Source: Candidatus Magnetominusculus xianensis
Lineage (GTDB): Bacteria; Nitrospirota; Thermodesulfovibrionia; Thermodesulfovibrionales; Magnetobacteriaceae
DNA length: 64,000 bases
Direction: 5' to 3'
Assembly: GCA_001541255.1 (NCBI GenBank)
Contig: LNQR01000019.1
Location: 1 to 64,000, forward strand
A program made the position numbers and the translations under genes. Below are positions 36,969 through 46,729 of this stretch, piece after piece. The notes beneath the pieces were generated by a model. That model worked only from the letters and a program-made list of their open reading frames with translations, ran no database searches and was not told where the DNA came from. Positions within the stretch are counted from its first letter, which is position 1, and each line of letters begins with the position of its first letter.

Positions 36969-39586
36969 GGTTTTTCCTCCTTATGACCATCGTCTATGTT
37001 GTGTGTCTCATCAAGTTCCAGCTTTAATCCGGCTATTAAGATATCTTCTATTGTTCTTTCACTATCTGGTTTTGGCGGCGCTGCTGGTTTTGGCGGCATA
37101 ATCGGCTTAATCGGCATAACTGGCTTTACTACCACTTCAGGCTCTGCCGGTACTTCAGGGATATCCGGCACTTCAGGGATAACCATGATTTCAGGTCTTG
37201 CATCCTTTTTAGATTTAGCACCTTTTTTAGATTTAGGCTGCACTTCAGGGGCAAGGTCAGGCTCCGGCTGTTTTAGCGCTTCTGGCACTTCTGGCACTTC
37301 TGGGACAGCCTCCTTTTTAGATTTAGCCCCTTTTTTGGGCTTAGGCTGCACAATTGGGGCAGCCTCAGGCTCAGGCTCCAATTCTGGCTCCAATGATATC
37401 TCGTACTCCTGTTCGGTAGTACCGCCGGTCTCCTGCGCTATTTCCATATCTACCAGCGCTGAGAGTGAGTTGAAATCGCTGGTGTCTATTTTCAGATTAC
37501 CGGCCTCGTCCTCCATAGGATGGTCCAACTCTAACTCAAAGGGTATATTTAACACTGGTTCAGCACTATCCCCTGGACTAAGCTCTATTACCATTTCTGG
37601 CAGCTCCGAAGAGGCCCCGGCTATTTCAAGAGAAAACTCAGCAGGCAGTTGAAACTCTCCCTCCTCCACTGCGGCGGTTGATTCAACTGTTTCGGACAGA
37701 GCCTCATCAATTGCGCTGAAGTCGGCTGATATAGCGCCACCGTCTTCTATTTCCAACTCTAAACTATGGTCTGAACTAACGCTCAACTCTGAGGGAAATT
37801 CCTCCCTCTCAAGTTGAATATCACTGTCCAGCACGTGCTCACTTTCTTTGAGGTCATAATTACCTGAGTCAGAATCGGGCAAATCATCCACCTCAAGCTG
37901 AAACTTAAACTCAGGCATGGCCTCCTGCTGAGTTTCCGCTTCCGGCATATCATCGCTCAGTTTAATATCAGACATGGAGTCAATGTCGAACTTGTATTCT
38001 CCATCCTGCTCAGGTTGAGATAAAATGCTTATATCTTCATTATCTGCTGGTACGCCGTCATTGGTGATGTCATCAATTGTAAAATCTATATCTCCCTCTT
38101 TTCCATAATCAACCGTGATATCATCAGGCGACGCAACAGGAGGCTCATCGATGCCTGACTTCAGGGCAGCCGCATCTACAGTAAAGGCCTCTGGGTCTAC
38201 CGTAAAGGCATCTGGCTCCATAGTAATGGCCTCGGGGTCTATTGTAACAGCCTCGGGGTCTACGGTAAAGGCATCTGGTTCCATAGTAATGGCCTCAGGG
38301 TCTATTGTAACAGCCTCAGGGTCTAACGTAAAGGCCTCAGGGTCTATTGTAAGTGCCTCGGAGTCAGCCGTGCCCTGGTCCTCATCTAAGCTGATACCGT
38401 GCCTGATACCGGAGTGGATATTTTCATTGAATGCCTCGTGGTCGCCATGATGCTGAATGCCTACGGTTTCTTCGTCGTCAGTATTGTGGGCGTATGCGTC
38501 TTTGCCAGAAAGAAGCCCTGCCCCCAGTGCTGCACCGGCTGCGACACCGGCTGCAATAGGTGCCGACGCACCAGAGCCTGCCTCTTCATAGTTTGGCTTG
38601 GCTAATGGCACAGTATCTTGTTCATAATCCGGCGAAGAGGCAGACTGACCCATAGGCACATATGACGAATCCGTCCTTTCCGCCTTATTCGCTGCCCAGT
38701 AACAGATAGCCGGTTGTGCAAGAACTGCCAACAGTGACAGTGCAAAAAGAATCATTGCAATAACAAGTATGACAAGCGATAAGGAACCAGGGAATAATGA
38801 GGCAAAAACGCCGCCTACGGCCATCACTACCGGCCCAATTAAAATTGCAAGGCTCAATAATCCATATTTCTTATTAATCCCAAGCCTCTCACATATACTC
38901 ATCCACGGCACAACTTCAAGTATTGGTAAAACAAATATAATCAGAATCCACCACAATGGCTTATCAGCGGCCTGAACCTTCGTATACAAGTTGAGAATCG
39001 GTATCCATGCCATCCATGGCATAGGAACGTCCAATCGGACGGCAATCTTATAAAAGTAATAGCTGTGAAATATAAAACCAAGGACGATAAAGCCTATGAT
39101 TCCAAAGACAATCAGAATAAGTGTCTTCGGATTAAAAGGCAAGTTCTTCGGCAGTGGCATGCCTGTATCCGGTGACTGCATCTTGGGCTTTGGTAATGTC
39201 CTCGCCGTGGGCTTTGGGGCGGGAGTGACCGAAGGCTGAACGGGCACGGGCGCTGCCGTAGCAACCGGCGGTTGTGCAGCCGCATGAGGCGCAGGTGTAA
39301 CCGCTGCAGAGGGCGGTGGTGTTACCGCAGTAACAGGCGGCGGCGTTCCTGGAAGAGGTGTTGCTTTCGTAACAGGTGCAGCGGGTTTGGTCTTTGCGTC
39401 GGGTGCTGCCTCAGGCTTTTCGGGTTCCTTAGTCTCTACATCATCTTCGTTGGGCGGTGGATAATCGGTTACGTGAGAACGCCCGCCCTTGTCAATCCAT
39501 CTGTACAAGGCGGCTGATGCTATATTTTGCACTAAGAACACCGATAATACTGTCAGTAAGACCGGTAAAATAAGCCTTTTTCCCAT
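36965..39586 (-). CDS. Large acidic repeat protein with DUF4124 and DUF5684-like membrane region
   Basis: 873 aa. A signal peptide or anchor (residues 1-25) is followed by a DUF4124 segment (ALYRWIDKGGRSHVTDYPPP), then a Pro/Ala/Thr-rich stretch to about 140. A membrane module of five or so helices (about 155-300) resembles DUF5684 (PMPWMAWIPILNLY). The rest (about 320-873) is soluble and very acidic. It contains 7-8-residue repeats based on x-x-x-D-P-E-A (about 411-473), then Lys/Pro blocks around KKGAKSKK, twice. ATG 39586 with GGGAGGACGC is chosen over an earlier in-frame ATG. Function unknown; it may be a scaffold at the inner membrane. Confidence 0.75.
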   Translation of the reverse strand: MGKRLILPVLLTVLSVFLVQNIASAALYRWIDKGGRSHVTDYPPPNEDDVETKEPEKPEAAPDAKTKPAAPVTKATPLPGTPPPVTAVTPPPSAAVTPAPHAAAQPPVATAAPVPVQPSVTPAPKPTARTLPKPKMQSPDTGMPLPKNLPFNPKTLILIVFGIIGFIVLGFIFHSYYFYKIAVRLDVPMPWMAWIPILNLYTKVQAADKPLWWILIIFVLPILEVVPWMSICERLGINKKYGLLSLAILIGPVVMAVGGVFASLFPGSLSLVILVIAMILFALSLLAVLAQPAICYWAANKAERTDSSYVPMGQSASSPDYEQDTVPLAKPNYEEAGSGASAPIAAGVAAGAALGAGLLSGKDAYAHNTDDEETVGIQHHGDHEAFNENIHSGIRHGISLDEDQGTADSEALTIDPEAFTLDPEAVTIDPEAITMEPDAFTVDPEAVTIDPEAITMEPDAFTVDPEAFTVDAAALKSGIDEPPVASPDDITVDYGKEGDIDFTIDDITNDGVPADNEDISILSQPEQDGEYKFDIDSMSDIKLSDDMPEAETQQEAMPEFKFQLEVDDLPDSDSGNYDLKESEHVLDSDIQLEREEFPSELSVSSDHSLELEIEDGGAISADFSAIDEALSETVESTAAVEEGEFQLPAEFSLEIAGASSELPEMVIELSPGDSAEPVLNIPFELELDHPMEDEAGNLKIDTSDFNSLSALVDMEIAQETGGTTEQEYEISLEPELEPEPEAAPIVQPKPKKGAKSKKEAVPEVPEVPEALKQPEPDLAPEVQPKSKKGAKSKKDARPEIMVIPEVPDIPEVPAEPEVVVKPVMPIKPIMPPKPAAPPKPDSERTIEDILIAGLKLELDETHNIDDGHKEEKP
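38168..38356 (-). repeat. In-frame tandem repeats encoding D-P-E-A motifs
   Basis: About eight near-identical 21-24-base units inside the acidic protein gene, each encoding variants of T-I-D-P-E-A-x or T-M-E-P-D-A-F. Copies differ mainly at silent or conservative positions, which points to recent unit duplication and possible length variation between strains. Confidence 0.8.
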
Positions 39587-39700
39587 GCGTCCTCCCTTTT
39601 CACAGAACCCATATATAAAACCTGACCACAATTCTACCAAATTTCTTAAAGTAAAATCTTCACTTTTATAATATTTATTACCTGCCGACATATACTTTTT

Positions 39701-40036
39701 TTATTTTCCGGCTATATAATCACCTAGCAGTCCCCTTGTGTGTTCGTCGTCATGGCAATAGGCACACAGATTTTCCCAGTTTGAACCGTCCTGGGGGTTG
39801 TTATTGTGGTTGCCGTCTTTGTGATGCACCGTTAACTGGTTCTTGTTTTTTTCGTCGAATTCACGGCCGCACTTTGCACATATCAGACCGTGAATTTGAA
39901 GCGACTGCTGCCGGTAATTACTGTTTGTGTTTTGACTTGCTGCCTTCAGCTCCCGAATTATTTCCTCGACGGACTTGTTACTGTCAGTGACCTTTTTAAT
40001 TGGTCTTCTTGGTTTAAACGACCGGTTTTGCGCCAT
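39701..40036 (-). CDS. HNH nuclease, YajD-like
   Basis: 111 aa from ATG 40036 (MAQNRSFKPRRP). A basic N-terminus precedes an HNH domain with zinc-type cysteines CAKCGREF and CAYCHDDEH, and the catalytic region LTVHHKDGNHNNNPQDGSNWENL. It matches the small YajD group often found outside restriction systems. The start lies inside the 3' end of the SurA-like gene (23 bp overlap). Cellular role unknown. Confidence 0.85.
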   Translation of the reverse strand: MAQNRSFKPRRPIKKVTDSNKSVEEIIRELKAASQNTNSNYRQQSLQIHGLICAKCGREFDEKNKNQLTVHHKDGNHNNNPQDGSNWENLCAYCHDDEHTRGLLGDYIAGK

Positions 40037-40727
40037 CACCGCCCTCCCAGGCAATCAACTCAGCTCTTACCTTCACAGGGATTATCTTTCTCAGCCCCTG
40101 CATGTATGACCTTAAAGTCTTCGCCTTTTGTTCATCCTGAATTGACTTCATAATTGATTCCATCGCCTGTTCATTGCCTTTCAACGCTCCGGCAAACTCT
40201 TTCGGTATCTCTGCTTTGGTATTTGCCGCAAGTTCTATTAATCTCCTCATTTTTTGAATTGTCAGGTCATCACGTTTTTTCTGCTCAAAGTATCTGGGAT
40301 TAAGTCTGCTTAACTCAAGGGTTCTCAGGTATATTTCCTTTCTGAACACCCCGTCTCTGATAAATGAGGGGTCGTGCGTTATTGCATCATTAACCTCTTC
40401 ATCAGTAACTTTTATGCCAAGATTAATGGCCTCGGATAAAAGTAGTTCATTGTCTATGATTCCCTCAAGGACTATATCTTTCAGCCTTAGTTCCTTTTCC
40501 ATCTCCGGCGTGAACTTCTCCTTTAGCGCATTGGAGTAGTAGTTTTTCATATTCTCGTACATCCTCCAGTACTCATCAGGGTATATTTTCTTTTCCCCTA
40601 TCTCTACAAGGGCGAGCTGCTCTAAGGACTTGTCTATCGGGCCAACGTAAAAGAATATGAAGGATATGATTATCAAAAAGAAAAACACATAAAAAAACTT
40701 CGCATACTTGTGCATGAATTTAATCAT
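40014..40727 (-). CDS. SurA N-terminal-like membrane-anchored protein
   Basis: 237 aa with one N-terminal membrane helix (YAKFFYVFFFLIIISFIFFYV, 8-28) and a helical domain like SurA_N/PpiD (LKDIVLEGIIDNELLLSEAINLGIKVTDEEV). There is no peptidyl-prolyl isomerase domain; the chain ends about where a parvulin domain would begin. It could be a stand-alone periplasmic chaperone or a truncated PpiD. It lies between hfq and the HNH gene, with a 23-bp overlap of the latter. Confidence 0.75.
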   Translation of the reverse strand: MIKFMHKYAKFFYVFFFLIIISFIFFYVGPIDKSLEQLALVEIGEKKIYPDEYWRMYENMKNYYSNALKEKFTPEMEKELRLKDIVLEGIIDNELLLSEAINLGIKVTDEEVNDAITHDPSFIRDGVFRKEIYLRTLELSRLNPRYFEQKKRDDLTIQKMRRLIELAANTKAEIPKEFAGALKGNEQAMESIMKSIQDEQKAKTLRSYMQGLRKIIPVKVRAELIAWEGGDGAKPVV

Positions 40728-40765
40728 TTGTATATCTCCTTTACCGCTATATTTTTTTCGCTGTC

Positions 40766-41014
40766 TTATGTCTCTGCAATTTCCTCATCCCTTAGGTTTA
40801 CCTCCCCCTCCGGCACTATCGATGAAATTGAGTGCTTATAGATCAGCTGCTGCTTAATATCTTTCAGTATTATTACAAAGCTGTCAAACCCCTTGATTAC
40901 GCCCTTCAATTTCACCCCGTTAACTAAATATATCATAACCGGCATTTTTTCTTTCCTGAGAAAGTTCAAATACGTATCCTGCAGGGTTGTACCCTTAGCT
41001 GCTGCCATTGTCAT
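40766..41014 (-). CDS. hfq: RNA chaperone Hfq
   Basis: 82 aa Sm-fold hexamer subunit that pairs small RNAs with mRNAs. Sm1: [27 protein letters not shown] segment (here [16 protein letters not shown]). Sm2: [11 protein letters not shown], with the K-H pair that contacts RNA. ATG 41014 or the internal ATG two codons later are both possible, behind AGGAGATATG. It follows miaA, the usual bacterial neighbour. Confidence 0.96.
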   Translation of the reverse strand: MTMAAAKGTTLQDTYLNFLRKEKMPVMIYLVNGVKLKGVIKGFDSFVIILKDIKQQLIYKHSISSIVPEGEVNLRDEEIAET

Positions 41015-41065
41015 ATCTCCTTATTTTTATTTACTATAAATTATTTTTCTAAATAATTCAAGCGG

Positions 41066-41974
41066 TTAAATTGGAAGGTGAGGGATAATTTTATGCAAAA
41101 TCTCTTTTTCGTCTGATATACCAGTTATATCAAGGCACAAAATGTCTGGTTCGCTCTTAAACCAGCATATCTGTCTCTTGGCATATCTGCGTGTTGCCTG
41201 TTTTATTTTTAACACGGCCTCTGCTAATCCTGTCTCCCCCCTGAAGTACGCGAAGAGCTCTTTGTAGCCGATTGCCTGCATAGGTGTGTGGGCAAGCGGC
41301 AGCCTGAACAGTGTTTCAGCCTCTTCTACGAGGCCAGATGCCAGCATCATATCGACTCGTTCGTTTATCATCGCATATAACTCATCCCTCTGTCTTGTCA
41401 GGCATATTTTTATAAACTCATAGGGAAGCGGCCTTGTCATTTCCATTTGCAGTTTTGACATAGTGGTGCCGCACTTGAGGCATACCTCTATGGCACGAAT
41501 GACCCTGCGGTGGTCGTTGGGGTTTATCTTCTCAGCACTTTTGGGGTCTATACTGCCGAGATAGTTATACAGGAAGCCGGGCGTCTGCGCCTCGGCACTC
41601 ATCAGATTATTTCTTAGCTCCCAGTCCGCCGACGGCGCTGAGAAAAGCCCTTTTGACATTGCCCTGATATAAAGGCCGGTGCCGCCGCTTACTATCGGGC
41701 GCTTGCCCCTTGCGGTAATGTCTTCCATTATCAGGGCTGCATCAGATACGTACCTGCCCGTGCTGTATGTGTCTGTTGGCCCGGCTATGTCTATCATATG
41801 GTGGGCAACCAGTGACCTTTGGTCTGCTGTCGGCTTTGCCGTACCAATATCCATCCCTTTATATACCTGCATCGAATCCGCACTTACGATTTCAGCGTTA
41901 AGCCTCTGCGCAAGGACAATCGTCACACCGGTCTTTCCAACGCATGTTGGGCCGCATATGGTTAGTACTTTCAT
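41066..41974 (-). CDS. miaA: tRNA dimethylallyltransferase
   Basis: 302 aa. Adds a dimethylallyl group to A37 of tRNAs reading UNN codons. P-loop GPTCVGKT at 8-15, ADSMQVYKGMDIGTAKPT near 35-52, and GGTGLYI near 97 are intact. The start overlaps folP by 4 bp and hfq follows 51 bp downstream, so folP-miaA-hfq are likely cotranscribed. Confidence 0.96.
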   Translation of the reverse strand: MKVLTICGPTCVGKTGVTIVLAQRLNAEIVSADSMQVYKGMDIGTAKPTADQRSLVAHHMIDIAGPTDTYSTGRYVSDAALIMEDITARGKRPIVSGGTGLYIRAMSKGLFSAPSADWELRNNLMSAEAQTPGFLYNYLGSIDPKSAEKINPNDHRRVIRAIEVCLKCGTTMSKLQMEMTRPLPYEFIKICLTRQRDELYAMINERVDMMLASGLVEEAETLFRLPLAHTPMQAIGYKELFAYFRGETGLAEAVLKIKQATRRYAKRQICWFKSEPDILCLDITGISDEKEILHKIIPHLPI

Positions 41975-42822
41975 CTTAATGGCTGCGCTGCGCCCCTGAG
42001 GGCAAATGCCGCCCTTGCCACCTCCGACATCTCCCTCACATCGTGTACGCGCACAATATCAGCGCCCTTTAATATGGAAGCACTCACCATGGCGGCTGTC
42101 CCCATGAGCCTTTTATCAACCGGCACATCCCCTAATATCTTCCCAATAAATGCCTTTCTCGATGCACCTATTAATATGGGATAACCCAGCCCCTTAAATC
42201 TGCCAAGATTCCCTATTATCTGAAGGTTATGGTCTATGGTCTTGCCAAACCCTATGCCAGGGTCAAGGACTATCATATCTTTCTTTACGCCCGCAGCAAG
42301 CGCTATATCTATAGATTTATTAAAATACGCCCCGATTTCCGAAAATATATCTTCATAGACGGGGTTTATCTGCATATCCTTTGGTGTGCCTTTGATGTGC
42401 ATGATGATTACAGCCGCATCATAGTGTGCCGCGACTGAGGCCATAGCGCCGTCGAATCTGAGGCCGCTTATGTCGTTGATTATCTCTGCCCCCGCCTCGA
42501 GTGCTCTTCGTGCCACGGCGGCCTTGTACGTATCAATAGATATGGGGATTGAGACGCCCTGCGCTATTGCCTCTATCACAGGGATAGTCCTTCTGAGTTC
42601 TTCATCATATGACACGGCCTCAGCGCCGGGGCGGGTTGACTCTCCTCCTATGTCTATGATATCTGCACCCGCTGATACCATAGCAAGGGCCTGGTCAATT
42701 GCCATAGTTCTATCAAAAAAGCGTCCGCCGTCTGAAAATGAATCGGGCGTCACGTTCAGAATACCCATCACGCAGGTCTTTGCTGATAGGTCTATGGGGT
42801 GTCTTTTTAAGCGGAGTATCAA
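41971..42822 (-). CDS. folP: Dihydropteroate synthase
   Basis: 283 aa TIM-barrel enzyme joining p-aminobenzoate to the pterin in folate synthesis. Signatures MGILNVTPDSFSDGGRF and IDIGGESTRPGA are present, with FDPGIGF-like LDPGIGFGK and GASRKAFIG. The start used is TTG 42822, because the first ATG in frame falls inside the motif region (MGILN). No clear ribosome binding site is seen, and two copies of TTATTTGGG lie just upstream (about 42833-42849). Confidence 0.94.
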   Translation of the reverse strand: MILRLKRHPIDLSAKTCVMGILNVTPDSFSDGGRFFDRTMAIDQALAMVSAGADIIDIGGESTRPGAEAVSYDEELRRTIPVIEAIAQGVSIPISIDTYKAAVARRALEAGAEIINDISGLRFDGAMASVAAHYDAAVIIMHIKGTPKDMQINPVYEDIFSEIGAYFNKSIDIALAAGVKKDMIVLDPGIGFGKTIDHNLQIIGNLGRFKGLGYPILIGASRKAFIGKILGDVPVDKRLMGTAAMVSASILKGADIVRVHDVREMSEVARAAFALRGAAQPLR

Positions 42823-42884
42823 TTTGTTTTGGTTATTTGGGTTATTTGGGCTAGTTCGATAAGATAGGGAAGCTTCGGCAGAGC

Positions 42885-44705
42885 TTAGGCCAACTCAGCA
42901 GCCTGAGGACGCAACTGTCTGGTTTGTTCTATGAGCAGATCTATTTCGTTATTGCCGATAGTCTCTTTCTCAAGCAGTACTTTTGCCATAGCCTCAAGCG
43001 TATCGATATTGGCGCTGAGAAGCTCCTTCGACGACTCATATGCCTCCATCACAAGCCTTCTGACCTCTTCGTCAATGCCGATAGCGGTTTTTTCGCTATA
43101 GTCCTTGTGCTTTACTATCTCTCTGCCGAGAAATATCTGCTCGTCCTTTTTCCCGAATGTAAGCGGCCCCATTACGTCTGACATACCCCATTCTGTAACC
43201 ATTTTTCTGGCAAGGTCTGTGGCGCGCTCAAGGTCATTGCCTGCCCCTGTGGTCATGTGATTAAGGGCAAGTTCTTCGGCTGCCCTGCCGCCAAGCAGTA
43301 CCTTTAGTGTCTTTTTCAGAAATTCCCTTGAGTATGTATATCTGTCGTCAATTGGAAGCTGCTGGGTTACGCCGAGGGCGCGGCCACGAGGGATGATACT
43401 CACCTTGTGTACCGGGTCTGTGCCGGGCGTGAATTTGGCAACAAGGGTATGTCCTGATTCATGATAGGCGGTGTTTTTCTTTTCCTCATCGCTTATTATC
43501 ATGCTCCTCCTCTCTACACCCATGAGTACTTTGTCTTTGGCCTTGTCAAAGTCTGACATCTCCACTTTTTCTTTTGTATCTCTGGCGGCTAAAAGCGCTG
43601 CCTCATTAACAAGATTAGAAAGGTCTGCCCCTGTAAAGCCCGGGGTACCTCTGGCGATAAGGGCTAAATCGACATTTTCTTCGATGGGAACCTCTGCCGT
43701 ATGAACCCTAAGTATCTCCTCGCGCCCCCTGACATCGGGCTGTGAGACGACAACTTGTCTGTCAAAGCGCCCGGGGCGCAAAAGTGCCGGGTCAAGCACA
43801 TCAGGTCTGTTTGTAGCCGCTATGACGATGCGGCCCTCTTTGCCTTCAAAGCCGTCCATTTCCACGAGCAGTTGGTTGAGGGTCTGTTCGCGTTCGTCGT
43901 GCCCGCCGCCAAGCCCTGCTCCTCTGTGCCTGCCAACGGCGTCTATCTCATCAATAAATATGATACATGGGGCATTTTTCTTTGCCTGGTCAAAGAGGTC
44001 TCTGACGCGTGAAGCGCCGACGCCTACAAACATCTCAACGAAGTCTGACCCCGATATAGAATAAAACGGCACATCGGCCTCACCCGCAATCGCCCTAGCA
44101 AGCAGTGTTTTACCAGTGCCGGGCGGCCCTACGAGCAGCACGCCTCTGGGAATCCTGCCGCCAAGCCTTGTGAACTTCTGCGGGTCTCTGAGGAAATCTA
44201 TAATCTCCTGCACCTCTGCCTTTGCCTCTTCTATGCCGGCTACATCTTTAAATGTCACCTTGTTTGTCTTGTCGGAGACCAGCCTTGCCTTAGACTTCCC
44301 GAACGACATGGCCTTGTTGCCCCCGACCTGCATCTGGCGCATAAAGAATATCCAGATAAGCGCGAGAAAGATAATCGGCCCCCATGAAAAGAAAAAGCTC
44401 ACATACCACGGGTTAGACGTTGGGGGTTTTACTGTTATCTTGACGTTTTTACTGACCATCTCTTTGACAAGGTCCGGGTACTCCATGGCAAATGTCCTGA
44501 ACACCTTGCCGTCTTTGAGCTTGCCGGTCACCTCGTTTTCTTTAATCATAACCTCTTCCAGATTACCGGACCTTAATTTTTCAAGGAAATCCGAGAAGAT
44601 AAGCTCCTCCTGCATGGGCTTCTGCACGCTGAGCAGGTTAAACAGCACAATCATCAGGCCGCCGATAAACAGCCATACGAAAATATTTTTATATGCATTG
44701 TTCAA
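42885..44705 (-). CDS. ftsH: ATP-dependent membrane zinc protease FtsH
   Basis: 606 aa. Two N-terminal membrane helices (about 8-25 and 105-122) flank a small periplasmic domain. The AAA+ domain has Walker A GPPGTGKT, Walker [12 protein letters not shown] and the SRH region [21 protein letters not shown]. The protease domain has the zinc site HESGH. It degrades misfolded membrane proteins and some regulators. The start is TTG 44705 with GGAGG nine bases upstream; a nearby ATG is out of frame. Its position upstream of folP is a common bacterial order. Confidence 0.97.
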   Translation of the reverse strand: MNNAYKNIFVWLFIGGLMIVLFNLLSVQKPMQEELIFSDFLEKLRSGNLEEVMIKENEVTGKLKDGKVFRTFAMEYPDLVKEMVSKNVKITVKPPTSNPWYVSFFFSWGPIIFLALIWIFFMRQMQVGGNKAMSFGKSKARLVSDKTNKVTFKDVAGIEEAKAEVQEIIDFLRDPQKFTRLGGRIPRGVLLVGPPGTGKTLLARAIAGEADVPFYSISGSDFVEMFVGVGASRVRDLFDQAKKNAPCIIFIDEIDAVGRHRGAGLGGGHDEREQTLNQLLVEMDGFEGKEGRIVIAATNRPDVLDPALLRPGRFDRQVVVSQPDVRGREEILRVHTAEVPIEENVDLALIARGTPGFTGADLSNLVNEAALLAARDTKEKVEMSDFDKAKDKVLMGVERRSMIISDEEKKNTAYHESGHTLVAKFTPGTDPVHKVSIIPRGRALGVTQQLPIDDRYTYSREFLKKTLKVLLGGRAAEELALNHMTTGAGNDLERATDLARKMVTEWGMSDVMGPLTFGKKDEQIFLGREIVKHKDYSEKTAIGIDEEVRRLVMEAYESSKELLSANIDTLEAMAKVLLEKETIGNNEIDLLIEQTRQLRPQAAELA

Positions 44706-44725
44706 TTTACACTGCCTCCATCGTC

Positions 44726-44756
44726 ATTATAGCATATATCACAATCAATTTCACAA
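44726..44756 (-). promoter_or_regulatory. Possible promoter of ftsH
   Basis: Minus strand: perfect TATAAT (44731-44726) with TTGTGA (44756-44751) 19 bases upstream. The -10 box is convincing, but the spacing is long. Confidence 0.4.
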
Positions 44757-44909
44757 TATATTAATTCAACATACAAAATTAAATATTGGCAAGGCAGCCC
44801 AGCTGCACTGTGGAACTGAAGGCATAGATATTTTCATTGGAAATGTGATAGGATAGCCCCGTGCCCGTGAATGTGATATGAGGCAAGTGTAACATGCGCC
44901 GAATTTGAT

Positions 44910-45827
44910 TTGAAAAAGGTAAAAATTGCAATAACAACGACATCCTTCGGCAAGTACGACGAAAAGCCGTTACTGCCGCTGCGTGCTGGCTTTGAGATTG
45001 CCCTGAATCCTTACGGCAGAAAATTAAAAAAAGAAGAGACCATAGAGGTCTGCCGCGGCTGCGTTGGAGTTATCGCGGGGACTGAGCCACTTAGTGCAGA
45101 TGTGCTTGACTCACTGCCCGACTTAAGGGTTATCTCAAGGTGTGGCACAGGGCTTGACAATGTTGACATGACGGCAGCAAAGAGGCTTGGCATTGAGGTC
45201 TTTAACACCCCCGACGCCCCTACGCGCGCAGTTGCCGAGTTGACTCTGGGCATGATATTGAATCTCCTGAGAAAAATAAACGTGATGGATTCTTCTATCA
45301 GGACAGGCAAGTGGGATAAACTCATGGGCAATCTGCTAACTGGGAAAAACATTGGCATCATCGGCTTTGGACGAATTGGAAGGGCTTCTGCATCACTGTT
45401 ACAACCATTTGGATGCACAATAGTATTTACAGACCCCTTTGTCGAAGAGACACCACCCTTTCAGAAATTATCCCTGAACGCGTTATTAGATTTTGCTGAT
45501 ATAGTTATAATTCATGTCTCTGCAAAGGATATGATTATGGGGGCGGCGGAGATTGCCAGAATGAAAAGGGGCGGCTGGCTTATAAACGTATCCCGCGGCG
45601 GGACAGTGGATGAAGAGGCGCTCTTTGAGAGCTTAAAAAGCGGTCATCTGCGTGGTGCGGCCATTGACGTATTTGAGCGCGAACCATATGACGGCAAACT
45701 AAGGGAATTGAAAAACACCATTGTCACCCCCCACATAGGCTCATACGCGGTTGAATCACGCGTTGAAATGGAGATACTATCCACAGAAAACCTGCTTAAA
45801 GGTCTCAGCCCATTAAGTGATGCTTAA
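44910..45827 (+). CDS. D-3-phosphoglycerate dehydrogenase-like 2-hydroxyacid dehydrogenase
   Basis: 305 aa NAD-dependent D-isomer 2-hydroxyacid dehydrogenase. The Rossmann motif IGIIGFGRIGRA is near 149-160. The substrate-binding SRCGTGLDNVD is near 86-96, the catalytic histidine is in VTPHIGSYAVE, and NVSRGGTVDEEAL is near 226. It lacks the C-terminal ACT domain of SerA. The start is TTG 44910; the nearby ATG 44894 is out of frame and no good ribosome binding site is seen. The next three genes overlap or abut it, so it is likely part of a surface-sugar or small-molecule pathway rather than serine synthesis. Confidence 0.85.
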   Translation: MKKVKIAITTTSFGKYDEKPLLPLRAGFEIALNPYGRKLKKEETIEVCRGCVGVIAGTEPLSADVLDSLPDLRVISRCGTGLDNVDMTAAKRLGIEVFNTPDAPTRAVAELTLGMILNLLRKINVMDSSIRTGKWDKLMGNLLTGKNIGIIGFGRIGRASASLLQPFGCTIVFTDPFVEETPPFQKLSLNALLDFADIVIIHVSAKDMIMGAAEIARMKRGGWLINVSRGGTVDEEALFESLKSGHLRGAAIDVFEREPYDGKLRELKNTIVTPHIGSYAVESRVEMEILSTENLLKGLSPLSDA

Positions 45828-46728
45828 GACAGGCAAGGTTGTGGTATTTGGCGGCGCGGGTTTCCTCGGAAGCCATGTGGCAGATTGCCTGGACGCCGAG
45901 GGCTTTGAAGTCTTTGTTTACGACATAAGGCAATCCCAGTATTTAACTGGCAGGCAAAAAATGATAATTGGTGATATTTTAGACGAAAATGCCGTAGAGT
46001 CTGTTGTCAAAGGATGTGATTATGTCTATAACTTTGCCGGTATTGCAGACATAGACGAGGCAAGCAAAAAACCATTAGACGGTGTACGTTATAATATTCT
46101 TGGTAACGCTATCATACTGGAGGCGTGCAGGAAGGCAAATGTAAAAAGGTTTGTCTTTGCCAGTTCGCTTTATGTTTACAGTAAGGCAGGCTCCATATAC
46201 AGAAGCACCAAACAGGCCTGCGAACTATTAATCGAAAACTACAAGGAACTGTTTGGTCTGCCATATACAATACTTCGCTTCGGCTCACTCTATGGCCCGC
46301 GGGCGGACAACAGAAATATCATCTTTACGATGTTGACTCAGGCGCTGAAAGAGGGAAAGATAACCCGTTACGGCGACGGCGAAGAACTCAGGGAATATAT
46401 CCACATCCATGACGCGGCAAGAGGCGCCGTTGAGATTCTTGATGAGGACTTTACCAATCAGCACATCATTATTACCGGCTACCAAAAGATGAGGATAAAG
46501 GATCTCCTGTTTATGATAAGGGAGATGTTTGAAAATAAGATCGAAATCGAATTCCTGCCAGCCGACACCGACCTGCACTACGAGATTACACCGTACACCT
46601 TTGCACCAAAAATAGGCAGGCGCCTGACCTCCCGCACCTATGTAGACCTCGGACAGGGAATCCTTGAGACTATTCATGACTTATATAATGCACTGCCGCT
46701 GCAATCTTCTTTGACGGAAAAGGTCTGA
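45820..46728 (+). CDS. NAD-dependent epimerase/dehydratase (extended SDR)
   Basis: 302 aa. N-terminal NAD motif VVVFGGAGFLGSHV and DIGD-like IIGDILDE. The catalytic region has SSLYVYS and the Y-x3-K pair in YRSTKQ. LRFGSLYGPRADNRN, GDGEELREYIHIHDAARG and C-terminal sugar-epimerase features follow. The likely substrate is a nucleotide sugar. ATG 45820 overlaps the end of the preceding dehydrogenase by 8 bp (GTG 45817 is possible). Confidence 0.88.
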   Translation: MLKTGKVVVFGGAGFLGSHVADCLDAEGFEVFVYDIRQSQYLTGRQKMIIGDILDENAVESVVKGCDYVYNFAGIADIDEASKKPLDGVRYNILGNAIILEACRKANVKRFVFASSLYVYSKAGSIYRSTKQACELLIENYKELFGLPYTILRFGSLYGPRADNRNIIFTMLTQALKEGKITRYGDGEELREYIHIHDAARGAVEILDEDFTNQHIIITGYQKMRIKDLLFMIREMFENKIEIEFLPADTDLHYEITPYTFAPKIGRRLTSRTYVDLGQGILETIHDLYNALPLQSSLTEKV

Positions 46729-46729
46729 C

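Noticed and set aside
44116..44856. 246-codon antisense frame across ftsH
   Set aside because: Shadow frame of a conserved gene; no homology seen. The same applies to antisense frames at 15836-16489 and 36996-37652.
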